Assembly (NCBI RefSeq): GCF_017354985.1
Contig: NZ_CP071501.1
Location: 2,623,501 to 2,687,500 of the forward strand
DNA: 64,000 bases
Reading direction: 5' to 3'
Source: Shewanella cyperi
GTDB taxonomy: Bacteria > Pseudomonadota > Gammaproteobacteria > Enterobacterales > Shewanellaceae
In this document: piece after piece, positions 26,637-36,283 of the stretch
How the letters are laid out: each line of letters opens with the position of its first letter
Numbering within the stretch: position 1 is the first letter of the stretch
The notes under the pieces: model-generated
Seen by the model: the letters and a program-made list of their open reading frames with translations, nothing else
What the model was told of the DNA's origin: nothing
The model's database searches: none
Translations under genes and position numbers: made by a program

Positions 26637-27845
26637 TTATATATTGATGTTCTTACCTGAACGCATAACGTAAAAAGATACAAAATGCCCAACAATAAGA
26701 ACGTATAATAACTTGAGCTTATAAAACTCCCATGCAGTAAAAAGCATTAGGCAAGTGTTAAGCAAATGCAACAATAAAAAGCATCTACTTAAACTATTTA
26801 AGTTATACATTTTTTTTATTAAAATACTAAGCAACATTGACCAAAAAACAAATCCAACAGGACCTGTAAATGACAATATTGTTAGACCTGAAAATAAATT
26901 AAATTTATCATTCAAAAAGAAACCACTTGAATCACCAACTCCTTTACTTTGAAACTCACCTGATAGTCGGTCAACAATCTTAAAAATGAAGTCTGGTTCA
27001 AAAAAAGGAAAAAAAGAACTAAACTTTCCAACGTTATAAAACTCATTAATATTTATTAAGTATATAGAGTTTACGCTAGCGCTAGTTATATAGCCTAACA
27101 GACCACCGCCCCCTCCCCCTCTAATAAAAATAAAAAACGAAAGTATAAAGGACAAGAAGGTACAAGCTAATATATATATGTATTTATTGAACTTGAAATC
27201 GGAAAAAATATAAAAGGAAAATCCAGCAAAAACAAATGCATGAAGAACGGTAAATTTTATACCGTGAAAAAAGGATACTATAACACATAAAAAAAACAGA
27301 ATAACATCCAATATTTTTTTATTAAATTTAAGAGAAGTTATTAATGGGTGCTTAAAGTAACAAATAAATAAAGGGATAGCACAAAGATGTAAAAAATAAA
27401 GATAATTTAAAATAACATACCGACCAAAAGTTTTTTCCCACACTCTCGGAGATATAAATATGAGTTGCATGTCACCAACTCTGTAAACATTTAAAATAGT
27501 GGCTATAATAGCTACAGCCGCAAATGAACGTGCAATATTACGGAGAAGAACTAAATTTACCCCTCTTGAATATATATCTAAAGTAAAATTATTACGTCCA
27601 TTTGTCCTTAGAAAAAAACAAAAAATCAAAAACGATACTAAAAATGAAAACCAGTAAAAATAAACATTCAGTGTATTGATTGCAACATTGTGCACATACA
27701 TATAGTCCCATAATCCAAACTCATTTCCATCTAAAGCAATAGAAAAAAGCAGAAAAGAAATAAAATATAGAAAAACAGGTAGCTTTGGAATGTTGAATGC
27801 TATCAATACAATAACAAGTATTACGATACTAATCAGAGAAAACAT
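26637..27845 (-). CDS. wzy: Wzy-type O-antigen polymerase candidate
   Basis: 402 residues, about ten hydrophobic segments with aromatic-rich loops, no other recognised domain. Position among transferases and Wzx, with no other polytopic unknown in the locus, makes it the Wzy candidate. Wzy joins O-units on the periplasmic side. One loop (between FFIFIR and LLGY) holds six consecutive glycines, coded by GGGGGAGGGGG (about 27106-27120) in a very AT-rich gene. Strand slippage there would shift the frame. Sequence divergence of Wzy makes the call positional. Confidence 0.72.
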   Translation of the reverse strand: MFSLISIVILVIVLIAFNIPKLPVFLYFISFLLFSIALDGNEFGLWDYMYVHNVAINTLNVYFYWFSFLVSFLIFCFFLRTNGRNNFTLDIYSRGVNLVLLRNIARSFAAVAIIATILNVYRVGDMQLIFISPRVWEKTFGRYVILNYLYFLHLCAIPLFICYFKHPLITSLKFNKKILDVILFFLCVIVSFFHGIKFTVLHAFVFAGFSFYIFSDFKFNKYIYILACTFLSFILSFFIFIRGGGGGGLLGYITSASVNSIYLININEFYNVGKFSSFFPFFEPDFIFKIVDRLSGEFQSKGVGDSSGFFLNDKFNLFSGLTILSFTGPVGFVFWSMLLSILIKKMYNLNSLSRCFLLLHLLNTCLMLFTAWEFYKLKLLYVLIVGHFVSFYVMRSGKNINI

Positions 27846-27894
27846 TCAAAATTCCCAAGGTTAAAATCTAGACATGAATACATAAAACGAAAAA

Positions 27895-28683
27895 TTAACT
27901 CCGCCTGAAAAAATAATTCAACAAATATGAGTCCTTGGTTATAATACTAATTTTAAATAAAATCAAAAAAAACCTTAACTTTGTTGACAACTTCATTGCA
28001 TTTCTATATTTAGAAAAAAACTTTAATGATGCAGGGATATTAAAACTTCTCTGCTCACTACGAAGCCAAACTATCGTGACAGTAATCACTGGTAAGCAAC
28101 AACATTTTAAAGCGCTAGCAGCACGGATAAAAAAATCTAAATCTTGTGAGCGCTTAAGTTCTTCATCCCAACGAACCAAATTAAAAGCTTGCCTATGTAT
28201 AATATAAGAAGAAGTTTGGGCATATCCACCACAAAAACCAAGAATATAGTCAACAGGACTCTCAAACTTATTCAAGTCCCTAGCCTTTCGTATCTTATAA
28301 ACATTCCCGTCAAATATTTTCGCACCACCATAGACAAATTCAGCCTTAGTTGACTCAAGGAAACTTAAAGCTCTCTCTAAATGAGTTGAGTCCCATATAT
28401 CATCAGAATCTAAAAAAGCAATAAATTCTCCAGAAGAATTGTCAGCTCCAAAATTCCTAGCAACATTTGTATTACTACAGATATCCATTGAATAGTATTT
28501 TATATTCATATCTAACGAATTCACAAATGATGCAATGAGTTCAGGATTTACACTATTGTTTTCAACTATAATTACTTCAAAATCCTGAAAAGACTGCTGA
28601 TCAACACTTTCTATTGTTTTAATTAATTTATCTAAGCGGTCACAAACAGGAATAACTATTGAGACTTTAACAATATCTTTCAT
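27895..28683 (-). CDS. GT2-family glycosyltransferase
   Basis: 262 residues. N-terminal VSIVIPVCDRLDKLIKTIESV and the catalytic ARNFGADNSSGEFIAFLDSDD (DSDD metal site) are classic GT-A/GT2. A C-terminal basic hydrophobic segment may touch the membrane. It lies between Wzy and the WecF-like gene and is AT-rich like them. Donor and acceptor unknown. Confidence 0.9.
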   Translation of the reverse strand: MKDIVKVSIVIPVCDRLDKLIKTIESVDQQSFQDFEVIIVENNSVNPELIASFVNSLDMNIKYYSMDICSNTNVARNFGADNSSGEFIAFLDSDDIWDSTHLERALSFLESTKAEFVYGGAKIFDGNVYKIRKARDLNKFESPVDYILGFCGGYAQTSSYIIHRQAFNLVRWDEELKRSQDLDFFIRAASALKCCCLPVITVTIVWLRSEQRSFNIPASLKFFSKYRNAMKLSTKLRFFLILFKISIITKDSYLLNYFFRRS

Positions 28684-28755
28684 ATAAGATCACATCTTTT
28701 ATCTTGATTAAATTCAAGAATATTATAAATAATATATCTTCATGTTATTACTGAC

Positions 28756-29922
28756 TCAACTAATAGCAGCAAAAACTAATTTTTTAGTTCTGTCAACAAC
28801 AACCAATTCTGACCAAATATTTTTTAATAAGGTTCTATTATCCTGTATCTGTTCACTTGTTAAATGATGTTCGAGTAAATCCTGATTAATCTCTAACTCT
28901 TGCACAGAGTAAATGTGCGCACTCAAACCCTTGAAAAACTTATATAGAACAGACTCCTCACGCAAAAAAACCTTAGAACCGCGATACAGCATTGCCACTA
29001 TATTACCAAGCGCTTGTTGTCTAACATGATTCATAATAACAAAGCCACAATTATTAATTATAGCATTATATTCATCCAAAGGAAGGAATGTATCTAACAC
29101 CTTACACTGAGATGCTAGTTTAGGGTTGTTATAAATATATTCTTTAACCGATTTAGCATATATCATGTCGCCATAACTTAGCGGCACATAAACTGTACGC
29201 ATAAAATCAGAATGTAAAATAATATCTAGTGCCTCAAAGTGGTTATTAGTTGGAGTAGCACTATTTCCTAATAAAATTGAATTTGCAGAATCAATATTAT
29301 TTAACTCAATATTCTTAATTAGATGCCTTTCTAAAATTCCATAATTCCACGGTGAGTATTTTGTTTCCTTGCCTAATCCATAGAAATTTTTTACTAAATC
29401 AAACTCTTGCGGAAGTACAGGCGAAAAAACCTTAACATTTCGCATAGCCAAATTATAAAAAGTCTTACTTTCTATAATTTTTTTAGCTAAACTTTTTAAA
29501 ACAGATAAACATTTAACACTGGGACCGATATTATCATTAACTCCAATATATCTTTTTTTAGTTTTCTCTAGTACGACAGGATTTGGCAGCAAATCTTTAT
29601 CAAATGGCCGACTGTAATAGTCAAACCCCCAACCTAACCATACATATCGCTGTTTCAACAGAACCGGAGGAATTAGAAATGTTGATGGCAAACTATGCAG
29701 AATAATTAAATCATAACTCTTCATCTCAGAGCGATTTAGTAAGAAATATTCAACCCATTTTTTCGAACTGAAATTCTTGTAAATTACTCTATCTTTGACA
29801 AAGCGCCAAGGTTTGGGAGCATTAATATAAAAAGTATTTTGGTTAGGAAATGCTATCTCAAATATATCCACAGCATTTTCTATAAACTTTTCATCTGCTG
29901 CAATATGTGCGATTTTCAACAT
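28756..29922 (-). CDS. WecF-like (GT56) 4-acetamido-4,6-dideoxyhexosyl transferase
   Basis: 388 residues. The pattern matches TDP-Fuc4NAc:lipid II transferase (WecF): AHIAADEKF near the start, then IILLGNSATPTNNH (spelled SILLGNSATPTNNHFEALD) and MNHVRQQALGNI. WecF in enterobacterial common antigen uses dTDP-4-acetamido-4,6-dideoxy-D-galactose. Here the adjacent VioA-like aminotransferase and acyltransferase suggest that the donor is an acylated dTDP-4-amino-4,6-dideoxyhexose made in the same locus, possibly gluco- rather than galacto-configured. AT-rich. Confidence 0.8.
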   Translation of the reverse strand: MLKIAHIAADEKFIENAVDIFEIAFPNQNTFYINAPKPWRFVKDRVIYKNFSSKKWVEYFLLNRSEMKSYDLIILHSLPSTFLIPPVLLKQRYVWLGWGFDYYSRPFDKDLLPNPVVLEKTKKRYIGVNDNIGPSVKCLSVLKSLAKKIIESKTFYNLAMRNVKVFSPVLPQEFDLVKNFYGLGKETKYSPWNYGILERHLIKNIELNNIDSANSILLGNSATPTNNHFEALDIILHSDFMRTVYVPLSYGDMIYAKSVKEYIYNNPKLASQCKVLDTFLPLDEYNAIINNCGFVIMNHVRQQALGNIVAMLYRGSKVFLREESVLYKFFKGLSAHIYSVQELEINQDLLEHHLTSEQIQDNRTLLKNIWSELVVVDRTKKLVFAAIS

Positions 29923-29925
29923 TGA

Positions 29926-30492
29926 TTATAATTCACCGTTAATCAACTTCTCTTCAAGAGCTAACAAATCCCGATTGCGATTCTTTATTTTTTTTGCAGG
30001 TGCGCCAATATAAATACCAAAGGGTTCACAATCTTTGGTGATCATAGATAATGAACCAACCGCTACTCCGTCATGAAGTATCACACCTGGTAATACAACT
30101 GAGCCAGAACCAATAATCACATGCTTACCCAAGGTGACATCTGCATGAGTCACATTGGTATACTCAGATGGAATCATTGGATTTGTAAGAAAACCTCCGG
30201 AGTAATCATCATTACTGGAGTATACGCATACACGAGATGAAATACCTGCAAAATCCGAAACAATTATTTTACCGGCTCCAATCAGTAATGCAGAAACCGC
30301 TATATGTACATAATTACCAATTTCAATTCCCCCCTCGCCAGCAGACAGCACACAAAAATCATCAATACGAACATTACTACCAATCTTGATGCGGCAAGCA
30401 CCATAAATTGAGACCTTATCAGAGATCAATACATTGGAACCCAGTTCAGCAAACCCCATGGTGCTTAATTGTTGCTCTGTAAGAAACGCCAT
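29926..30492 (-). CDS. Left-handed beta-helix acyltransferase
   Basis: 188 residues. The hexapeptide-repeat pattern (for example IGSNVRIDDFCVLSAG, IGNYVHIAV, IGSGSVVLPGVILHDG) gives a trimeric left-handed beta-helix. The repeat of gene order aminotransferase-acyltransferase-GT56, with gaps of 3 bp, points to N-acylation of a dTDP-4-amino-sugar. Acetyl is the likeliest group, but the acyl donor is not readable. Confidence 0.85.
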   Translation of the reverse strand: MAFLTEQQLSTMGFAELGSNVLISDKVSIYGACRIKIGSNVRIDDFCVLSAGEGGIEIGNYVHIAVSALLIGAGKIIVSDFAGISSRVCVYSSNDDYSGGFLTNPMIPSEYTNVTHADVTLGKHVIIGSGSVVLPGVILHDGVAVGSLSMITKDCEPFGIYIGAPAKKIKNRNRDLLALEEKLINGEL

Positions 30493-30495
30493 TAA

Positions 30496-31608
30496 TTAAA
30501 ACCCCTCTTTTATTAACGAAATAATATGATTCTGTTCTTCAATGGTTAACTCATTAAAAATCGGCAAACACAATACCTTTTCGGCTAAGGCATTTGCTTG
30601 GGGCAAATGCGCAGTATTGGCACTTGGAAAACGCCGATACATCGGCATATTGCTGATCAAGGGATAAAAATAACGACGGGATAAAATACCATTGGCTTTC
30701 AGTTTGTCATATAACTTATCGCGGCTCAGTGGGTAATCGGCTTCAACCAAAATCGGGAAATAAGAGAAATTGCTGTTGGCGTGTACATCGTGTTGATACA
30801 GAGCAATGCCTTTCACATCCGCTAGTTCTGCACGATAACGAGCATCGACAGCTTGGCGCTGTAACATCGCTTCATCAATATGCTTAAGCTGCACCAAACC
30901 AAAGGCTGCATTAATTTCACTCATTTTGCCGTTAATACCAGGTGCGGTTACGGTGAGTTCATCGGCTATGCCAAAGTTTTTCAAGCGATCTATACGCTGC
31001 TTAGTTTTGGCATCCTGGCTGATAATTGCGCCCCCTTCAAAGGTATTAAAAACCTTGGTAGCATGAAAGCTCAAAATCGACAGTTCGCCCCATTTCAGTA
31101 TACTCTCGCCTTTATAACTCACCCCAAAGGCATGGGCCGCATCATAAATCACCTTCAGTCCATAGTTATCAGCGATTTTTTGAATGGCTTCTACATCGCA
31201 AGGATTGGAATAGCAATGTACCGGCATAATGGCGGAAGTGAGCGGAGTAATCGCCGCCTCGATTTTAGCAGGATCAATATTGAAGGTTGCGGGATCAATA
31301 TCGACGAACACAGGCGCCAAGCCATTCCACATGATCGAATGGCTGGTAGCCACAAACGAATAGGGGGTAGTGATCACCTCACCATGAATTCGCATGGCCT
31401 GCAAGGCGGTGATTAAGGCAATGGTGGCATTATTAAATAACGAGACATGTTCAACCCCCAGATATTCAGCCAGCTTGGATTCCAATTCTTGATGGAATGG
31501 GCCATTGTTAGTTAGCCAACGGTTATCCCAAATTTTTTCAAGATAAGGTACAAATTCGCTTAATTCTGGCAAAAATGGCTGAGTGACTGGTATCAATTTA
31601 TTACTCAT
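30496..31608 (-). CDS. PLP-dependent sugar-nucleotide aminotransferase (VioA-like)
   Basis: 370 residues, DegT/DnrJ/EryC1 fold. IPVTQPFLPEL, NRWLTNNGPFHQELE, then the catalytic region with YDAAHAFGV and the PLP Lys in SFHATKVFNTFEGGA. The order of motifs is that of VioA, the dTDP-4-amino-4,6-dideoxy-D-glucose transaminase, although WecE-type galacto specificity cannot be excluded. Substrate dTDP-4-keto-6-deoxyglucose is made by the RfbA/RfbB pair 1.5 kb upstream. Confidence 0.88.
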   Translation of the reverse strand: MSNKLIPVTQPFLPELSEFVPYLEKIWDNRWLTNNGPFHQELESKLAEYLGVEHVSLFNNATIALITALQAMRIHGEVITTPYSFVATSHSIMWNGLAPVFVDIDPATFNIDPAKIEAAITPLTSAIMPVHCYSNPCDVEAIQKIADNYGLKVIYDAAHAFGVSYKGESILKWGELSILSFHATKVFNTFEGGAIISQDAKTKQRIDRLKNFGIADELTVTAPGINGKMSEINAAFGLVQLKHIDEAMLQRQAVDARYRAELADVKGIALYQHDVHANSNFSYFPILVEADYPLSRDKLYDKLKANGILSRRYFYPLISNMPMYRRFPSANTAHLPQANALAEKVLCLPIFNELTIEEQNHIISLIKEGF

Positions 31609-31636
31609 GCTACATCCAAAGAAAATAATTAAATCG

Positions 31637-33064
31637 TTAGCGGCGCAAAGTGCTGCGCAGTTGCAACAGCAGTGGTTTTTGCGCCAACACTAAATACAAG
31701 CCATACGCCAATATGGCCGCGCTCAAGTTAACCGCTATTTGCAACCACGGTTGTAAAACATATAAACCTGCGAAATAGCCCAAAGCTGCTGCCACCATCA
31801 CGGCAAGCCAAATTGGCAAAATATCTTTGCACTGCTGCCATTGGCTTAAATCAGTTAACTTGGCAGTGTAATAGGTGTTAAGCAGTAAGGCTAAATAGGA
31901 GGTAATAGTAAAACCGATGCACATCGCCAGCACGCCATAAGGAATGCTCAGCAGCAACAATGTCCCGCCAATGCCTTTTTTAATTACCTCAAGCTTTAAA
32001 AATAGATCGCTGCGGCCAGTAACTTGCAGCAAATTAAGATTAACCGCGTGGATGGGATATAAAATATAGCCCAAACAAAGCACACTGAGCAACATCGCCG
32101 CATCCTGCCACTGCGAACCCAACAGGCTGGTCAACAACGGCTTAGCGATTAAGCCCAATGCAACAATCAATGGGAAAATCAACAGCGCTGACAATTTTAA
32201 GGTTTTACGATAAGCATTGACCATTCTAGCCGGTTCATCTTGAAGCTGGCTAAACATCGGGAAGGTAACCCGCTGAATAATGCTGGTTATCGTTATCGCT
32301 GGCACACTGGCCAACTGGTTAGCTTGGGTGAATTGCCCCACTAAGGCCGGGCTGAATTTTTTGCCAATGATGATTTGATATAGGTTGCTGTAGGTAACAT
32401 CTAACAAACCCGATAACAGAAGTTTACTACCGTATCCAAACAAGTAATTAAAAGATTGTTTGGTAAACCGACCACGAGGCAACCAAGGTGCAAATAAAAT
32501 CAATAACACTGTGGTACAGCTGGCATTGAGTAATGCTTGCATCACCAAGGCCCACACTCCATAGCCATTGATGGCCAATACAATCGCGGTTGGGCCACTG
32601 ATTAAAACACTAAGCACCGATATCTTGGCTTGGGTTTTAAAATCCATCGCCACATTAAGCTTGACCCGCGGGATTAACGTGAATGCGTTGATAAGCACCG
32701 TCAAGCCCAATACCCGAAGCAGACTTTGCAGTTCTGCTTGCTGATAAAAATCAGCCACAACCGGCGCGCTGATATACAGGGTTAAATAGCACAATGCAGA
32801 AACTGCAATGTTGTAATAAAAAGCGGTCACCAAATCGCTTTCACTGCGATCGGTTTTGCGAATTAATGCCGAGGTAAAGCCGCTATCGATAAACACGTTT
32901 GCTATGGCAATAAACACTGCCAACATACCCACTAAACCAAAATCAGTTGGTCCCAACAATCGAGCCAAATATAAGGCTATGGCAAGTTGAATACCTTGAG
33001 TCACAATGCGCTCGATAGCGCTCCACTGCAGGCCTTTTTTGGCTTTGGCTTGAAGTTCGGCCAT
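31637..33064 (-). CDS. wzx: Wzx-type O-unit flippase (polysaccharide transporter family)
   Basis: 475 residues with ~12-14 hydrophobic helices. N-terminal GLQWSAIERI and LARLLGPTDFGLVGM is the lipopolysaccharide flippase pattern of the MATE/MOP superfamily. It moves the lipid-linked O-unit across the inner membrane. GC content is intermediate, like the rfbAB-wecA side of the locus, unlike the AT-rich core. Confidence 0.9.
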   Translation of the reverse strand: MAELQAKAKKGLQWSAIERIVTQGIQLAIALYLARLLGPTDFGLVGMLAVFIAIANVFIDSGFTSALIRKTDRSESDLVTAFYYNIAVSALCYLTLYISAPVVADFYQQAELQSLLRVLGLTVLINAFTLIPRVKLNVAMDFKTQAKISVLSVLISGPTAIVLAINGYGVWALVMQALLNASCTTVLLILFAPWLPRGRFTKQSFNYLFGYGSKLLLSGLLDVTYSNLYQIIIGKKFSPALVGQFTQANQLASVPAITITSIIQRVTFPMFSQLQDEPARMVNAYRKTLKLSALLIFPLIVALGLIAKPLLTSLLGSQWQDAAMLLSVLCLGYILYPIHAVNLNLLQVTGRSDLFLKLEVIKKGIGGTLLLLSIPYGVLAMCIGFTITSYLALLLNTYYTAKLTDLSQWQQCKDILPIWLAVMVAAALGYFAGLYVLQPWLQIAVNLSAAILAYGLYLVLAQKPLLLQLRSTLRR

Positions 33065-33069
33065 GAAGA

Positions 33070-33945
33070 TTAAGCTTTGGCTAACGTTAACAAATATTGG
33101 CCATAACTGTTTTTGTTCATCAATTCACCCCGTGAAATTAACTGCTCTTCAGTTAGCCAACCCTGCAAATAGCCAATCTCCTCTAAACAGGCGATTTTAT
33201 AGCCTTGGCGTTTTTCCAGCGTTTCAACAAACTGAGCCGCTTCGAGCAAGCTTTCATGGGTACCAGTATCGAGCCAGGCAAAACCACGACCGAGCATTTC
33301 CACTTGCAAGTTACCTTTTTCAAGGTACATCTGATTCAAACAAGTAATTTCTAACTCGCCGCGTAGAGAAGGTATTACTTGATTGGCCTGCTTTACCACA
33401 TCATTTGGGTAAAAATACAAACCAGTTACTGCATAATGGCTCTTTGGTTTTGATGGTTTTTCCTCAATACTGATTGCTTTTTGGTCTCGATCAAATTCGA
33501 CCACACCGAAACGCTCAGGATCTTTGACTTGATATCCAAACACTGTTGCAGCTTCCCCAGCTTGGGCTTTAGCCACCGCCTTTTTTAACTTGGCGCTGAA
33601 ATTTTGGCCATAAAAAATATTGTCACCCAACACCAAACATACAGCATCGTTACCGATAAACTCTTCACCAATGATAAAGGCTTGTGCCAAACCATCGGGG
33701 CTTGGCTGTACAGCATAGTCAAGACAAATACCAAATTGACTGCCATCTCCCAACAAACGTTGAAATGCCGCCTGTTCTTCCGGTGTGGTAATAATCAAAA
33801 TGTCTCTTATGCCAGCCAGCATTAATACCGATAAAGGATAGTAAATCATAGGCTTATCGTAAACTGGCAGCAACTGCTTTGATACCCCCATAGTGATGGG
33901 ATAAAGGCGTGTACCCGATCCACCCGCTAAAATAATTCCTTTCAT
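33070..33945 (-). CDS. rfbA: Glucose-1-phosphate thymidylyltransferase (intact copy)
   Basis: 291 residues. [37 protein letters not shown] at the N-terminus (glycine loop and Lys), then the SPDGLAQAF and [12 protein letters not shown] blocks. It makes dTDP-glucose. It overlaps the stop of rfbB by one base. It is the functional counterpart of the remnant at 23298-23699, and the two are clearly divergent in sequence. Confidence 0.97.
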   Translation of the reverse strand: MKGIILAGGSGTRLYPITMGVSKQLLPVYDKPMIYYPLSVLMLAGIRDILIITTPEEQAAFQRLLGDGSQFGICLDYAVQPSPDGLAQAFIIGEEFIGNDAVCLVLGDNIFYGQNFSAKLKKAVAKAQAGEAATVFGYQVKDPERFGVVEFDRDQKAISIEEKPSKPKSHYAVTGLYFYPNDVVKQANQVIPSLRGELEITCLNQMYLEKGNLQVEMLGRGFAWLDTGTHESLLEAAQFVETLEKRQGYKIACLEEIGYLQGWLTEEQLISRGELMNKNSYGQYLLTLAKA

Positions 33946-35042
33946 TAAGCCATTTCTCCGTACTGCTGGGCCAGCCAGTTTTTGTAACTACCACTTTTCA
34001 CGTTGGAAACCCATTCTTGGTTGGCCAAATACCACAAAACTGTTTTACGAATACCAGTTTCAAAGCTTTCTTCAGGCTTCCAGCCCAATTCAGCGTTCAT
34101 TTTATTGGCATCGATGGCATAACGGCGGTCATGGCCTGGACGATCAGCCACGTAAGTGATCTGATCTCGATAAGGCCGAGGTTTGGGTACTAACTCGTCA
34201 AGTAAATTACAGATAGCATAAACCACTTCCAAATTTTGCTTTTCGTTATGCCCGCCGATGTTATAGGTATCGCCTACCTTACCCTCGGTCACGACCTTAT
34301 AAAGAGCTCGTGCGTGGTCTTCGACATACAGCCAATCTCTAATTTGATCTCCCTTTCCATACACAGGTAAAGGTTTGCCTTCCAACGCGTTCAGGATAAC
34401 CAACGGAATAAGCTTTTCAGGAAAATGATAAGGGCCATAGTTATTGGAGCAATTGGTCACTATCGTCGGTAAACCATAAGTGCGACGCCAAGCGCGCACC
34501 AAGTGATCGCTCGACGCCTTAGACGCAGAATAAGGGCTGCTAGGCGCATAGGGGGTAATTTCAGTAAACAAAGGCAAGCCGTCTGGATCCGTTGCGCCCG
34601 CCTCAAGCTCTTCCGGATGGGGTAAATCACCATACACCTCATCAGTTGAAATATGATGAAATCGAAACGCCGGCTTGCGCGGCTCAGGCAGAGCATTCCA
34701 GTATGCGCGAACGGCTTCTAATAACTGGTAGGTGCCAACGATGTTTGTTTCAATAAACGCCGCTGGGCCGCTAATTGAGCGATCAACGTGACTTTCTGCT
34801 GCTAAGTGCATCACCGCATCCGGCTGATACAGGGCAAACACTCGATCCAACTCGGCACGGTTGCAGATATCCACTTGTTCAAAAGCATAACGCCCGCTGC
34901 TGCTCACGCTAGCTAGCGACTCGAGATTACCCGCATAGGTGAGTTTATCAAGATTGATGACACTGTCTTGTGTACTATTAATGATGTGGCGAACTACTGC
35001 TGAACCAATAAATCCAGCACCGCCGGTAACGAGGATCTTCAC
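33945..35042 (-). CDS. rfbB: dTDP-glucose 4,6-dehydratase (intact copy)
   Basis: 365 residues. [10 protein letters not shown], the [10 protein letters not shown] motif and [11 protein letters not shown] (active-site Tyr-x-x-x-Lys) are all present. It makes dTDP-4-keto-6-deoxy-glucose, the branch point for rhamnose (rfbC, rfbD) and for the amino sugar (aminotransferase). It overlaps wecA by 4 nt and rfbA by 1 nt. Confidence 0.97.
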   Translation of the reverse strand: MKILVTGGAGFIGSAVVRHIINSTQDSVINLDKLTYAGNLESLASVSSSGRYAFEQVDICNRAELDRVFALYQPDAVMHLAAESHVDRSISGPAAFIETNIVGTYQLLEAVRAYWNALPEPRKPAFRFHHISTDEVYGDLPHPEELEAGATDPDGLPLFTEITPYAPSSPYSASKASSDHLVRAWRRTYGLPTIVTNCSNNYGPYHFPEKLIPLVILNALEGKPLPVYGKGDQIRDWLYVEDHARALYKVVTEGKVGDTYNIGGHNEKQNLEVVYAICNLLDELVPKPRPYRDQITYVADRPGHDRRYAIDANKMNAELGWKPEESFETGIRKTVLWYLANQEWVSNVKSGSYKNWLAQQYGEMA

Positions 35043-36097
35043 TCTATAACTCCAAATCTACTTCTAAACCAACTCACCACTTGCCAAACATGCATCAATA
35101 ACCAACTGTAGGTGGCAAACATTGCAATGAATCCGATGAACAATAACCATTCTGAAGTTTGGTAGATTTCGGTAACACAGCCAATTATTGCGATCGAAGT
35201 GGATATGAGTGTAATAATCAGCAAGGTTTGCCTACGATTGAACCCTGCACGCTCAAAAATATGGTGTAAATGTTCTCTGTCAGCTGTAAACGGAGACACA
35301 CCTTTACGAATTCGACGATACATTATCGCCGCCATGTCCATCAAAGGAATCGCTATCAAATAGAGCGCTGTTACCGGCCTAAATGCACTCACTTCTGCTG
35401 ATGTACCAATCACCAGCAACCATACTACTGTCAGTCCAATCAACATGCTGCCTGCATCGCCCATAAAGATTTTGCCGAAGTTTTTGGGCCAACTTAAGTT
35501 AAACATCAAATAGGCAATTAATGCTGCAATAAATAACACTGGTAATAGATACCATTCATTGTTAACTCGACTAAGCAAAAATGCCAACGCTGAAAACGTC
35601 ACCAAACTTAGCATGCCAGCAAGACCATCTATACCATCGACCATATTAAAGGCATTGATCGCTCCAATCACCGCTACTATTGTAACTAAAACACCAATTG
35701 GGCCTAGTACAACTTCAAGGGGCCCGATAATGTAGCCTAAACTTTGAAGATAAAAACCAGCACCGAATATCATGAGAGAGGCAGTAATAACTTGCGCTGT
35801 CATACGCAACTTTACAGACAAATCATACTTATCATCAAGCACTCCTAAAAATAGGATTAATGCAGATGAAATTAGATAGATATTAAATGCTTGGCTTTGC
35901 TTTATAAAAAACATCGACGCCATGAGCACGCCGATAAAAATTGATATTCCACCAATTAACGGAATTGCACCTACATGAAGCTTCCGTTCATTTGGTAGGT
36001 CAACCAATCCCGCTTTTACTGCGAGCGGTTTAACCAATTTAATTGCAACAAATGAGATACTGAATGTTGCCAACAGCGGGATAACATATTCCATCAT
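35039..36097 (-). CDS. wecA: Undecaprenyl-phosphate GlcNAc-1-phosphate transferase (WecA family)
   Basis: 352 residues, ~11 transmembrane helices. [11 protein letters not shown] (Asp-rich catalytic loop), FMGDAGSML and the HLHHIF motif are typical. It starts O-unit assembly by placing HexNAc-1-P on the carrier lipid. The sugar can be GlcNAc or another HexNAc. It is placed upstream of rfbB with overlapping codons. Confidence 0.9.
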   Translation of the reverse strand: MMEYVIPLLATFSISFVAIKLVKPLAVKAGLVDLPNERKLHVGAIPLIGGISIFIGVLMASMFFIKQSQAFNIYLISSALILFLGVLDDKYDLSVKLRMTAQVITASLMIFGAGFYLQSLGYIIGPLEVVLGPIGVLVTIVAVIGAINAFNMVDGIDGLAGMLSLVTFSALAFLLSRVNNEWYLLPVLFIAALIAYLMFNLSWPKNFGKIFMGDAGSMLIGLTVVWLLVIGTSAEVSAFRPVTALYLIAIPLMDMAAIMYRRIRKGVSPFTADREHLHHIFERAGFNRRQTLLIITLISTSIAIIGCVTEIYQTSEWLLFIGFIAMFATYSWLLMHVWQVVSWFRSRFGVIE

Positions 36098-36141
36098 TTA
36101 ACCCCTTCCAGACTAAAAATCATTAATTAATCCAAAATATT

Positions 36142-36199
36142 CTAGGTTCTTGCCGACCAGAACGTGTACAAGCGCACTCACCGAACACTTCGTTTACAG
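36142..36199 (-). repeat. Second copy of a leader repeat (wecA-wzz gap)
   Basis: About 40 of these bases line up with 39907-39962 in the wza leader: CAGAACGT...CAAGC.CACT..AC.GAAC.CTTCG is shared with roughly 80% identity. It is in the 186-bp gap between wzz and wecA. A stretch with an imperfect GTACAGTATTG-type inverted repeat follows (36202-36235). Confidence 0.6.
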
Positions 36200-36283
36200 A
36201 ATACTGTCAATACTGACTGTACAGTATTGTTACTGCACGCCCATCACGCACAGCAAAGTTCTAAACGAGTAGCTTTTTATACC

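Noticed and set aside
36200..36240. Possible attachment site or short CRISPR-like repeat in the wecA-wzz gap
   Set aside because: Only one imperfect inverted repeat is seen, with no regular spacing and no integrase nearby.
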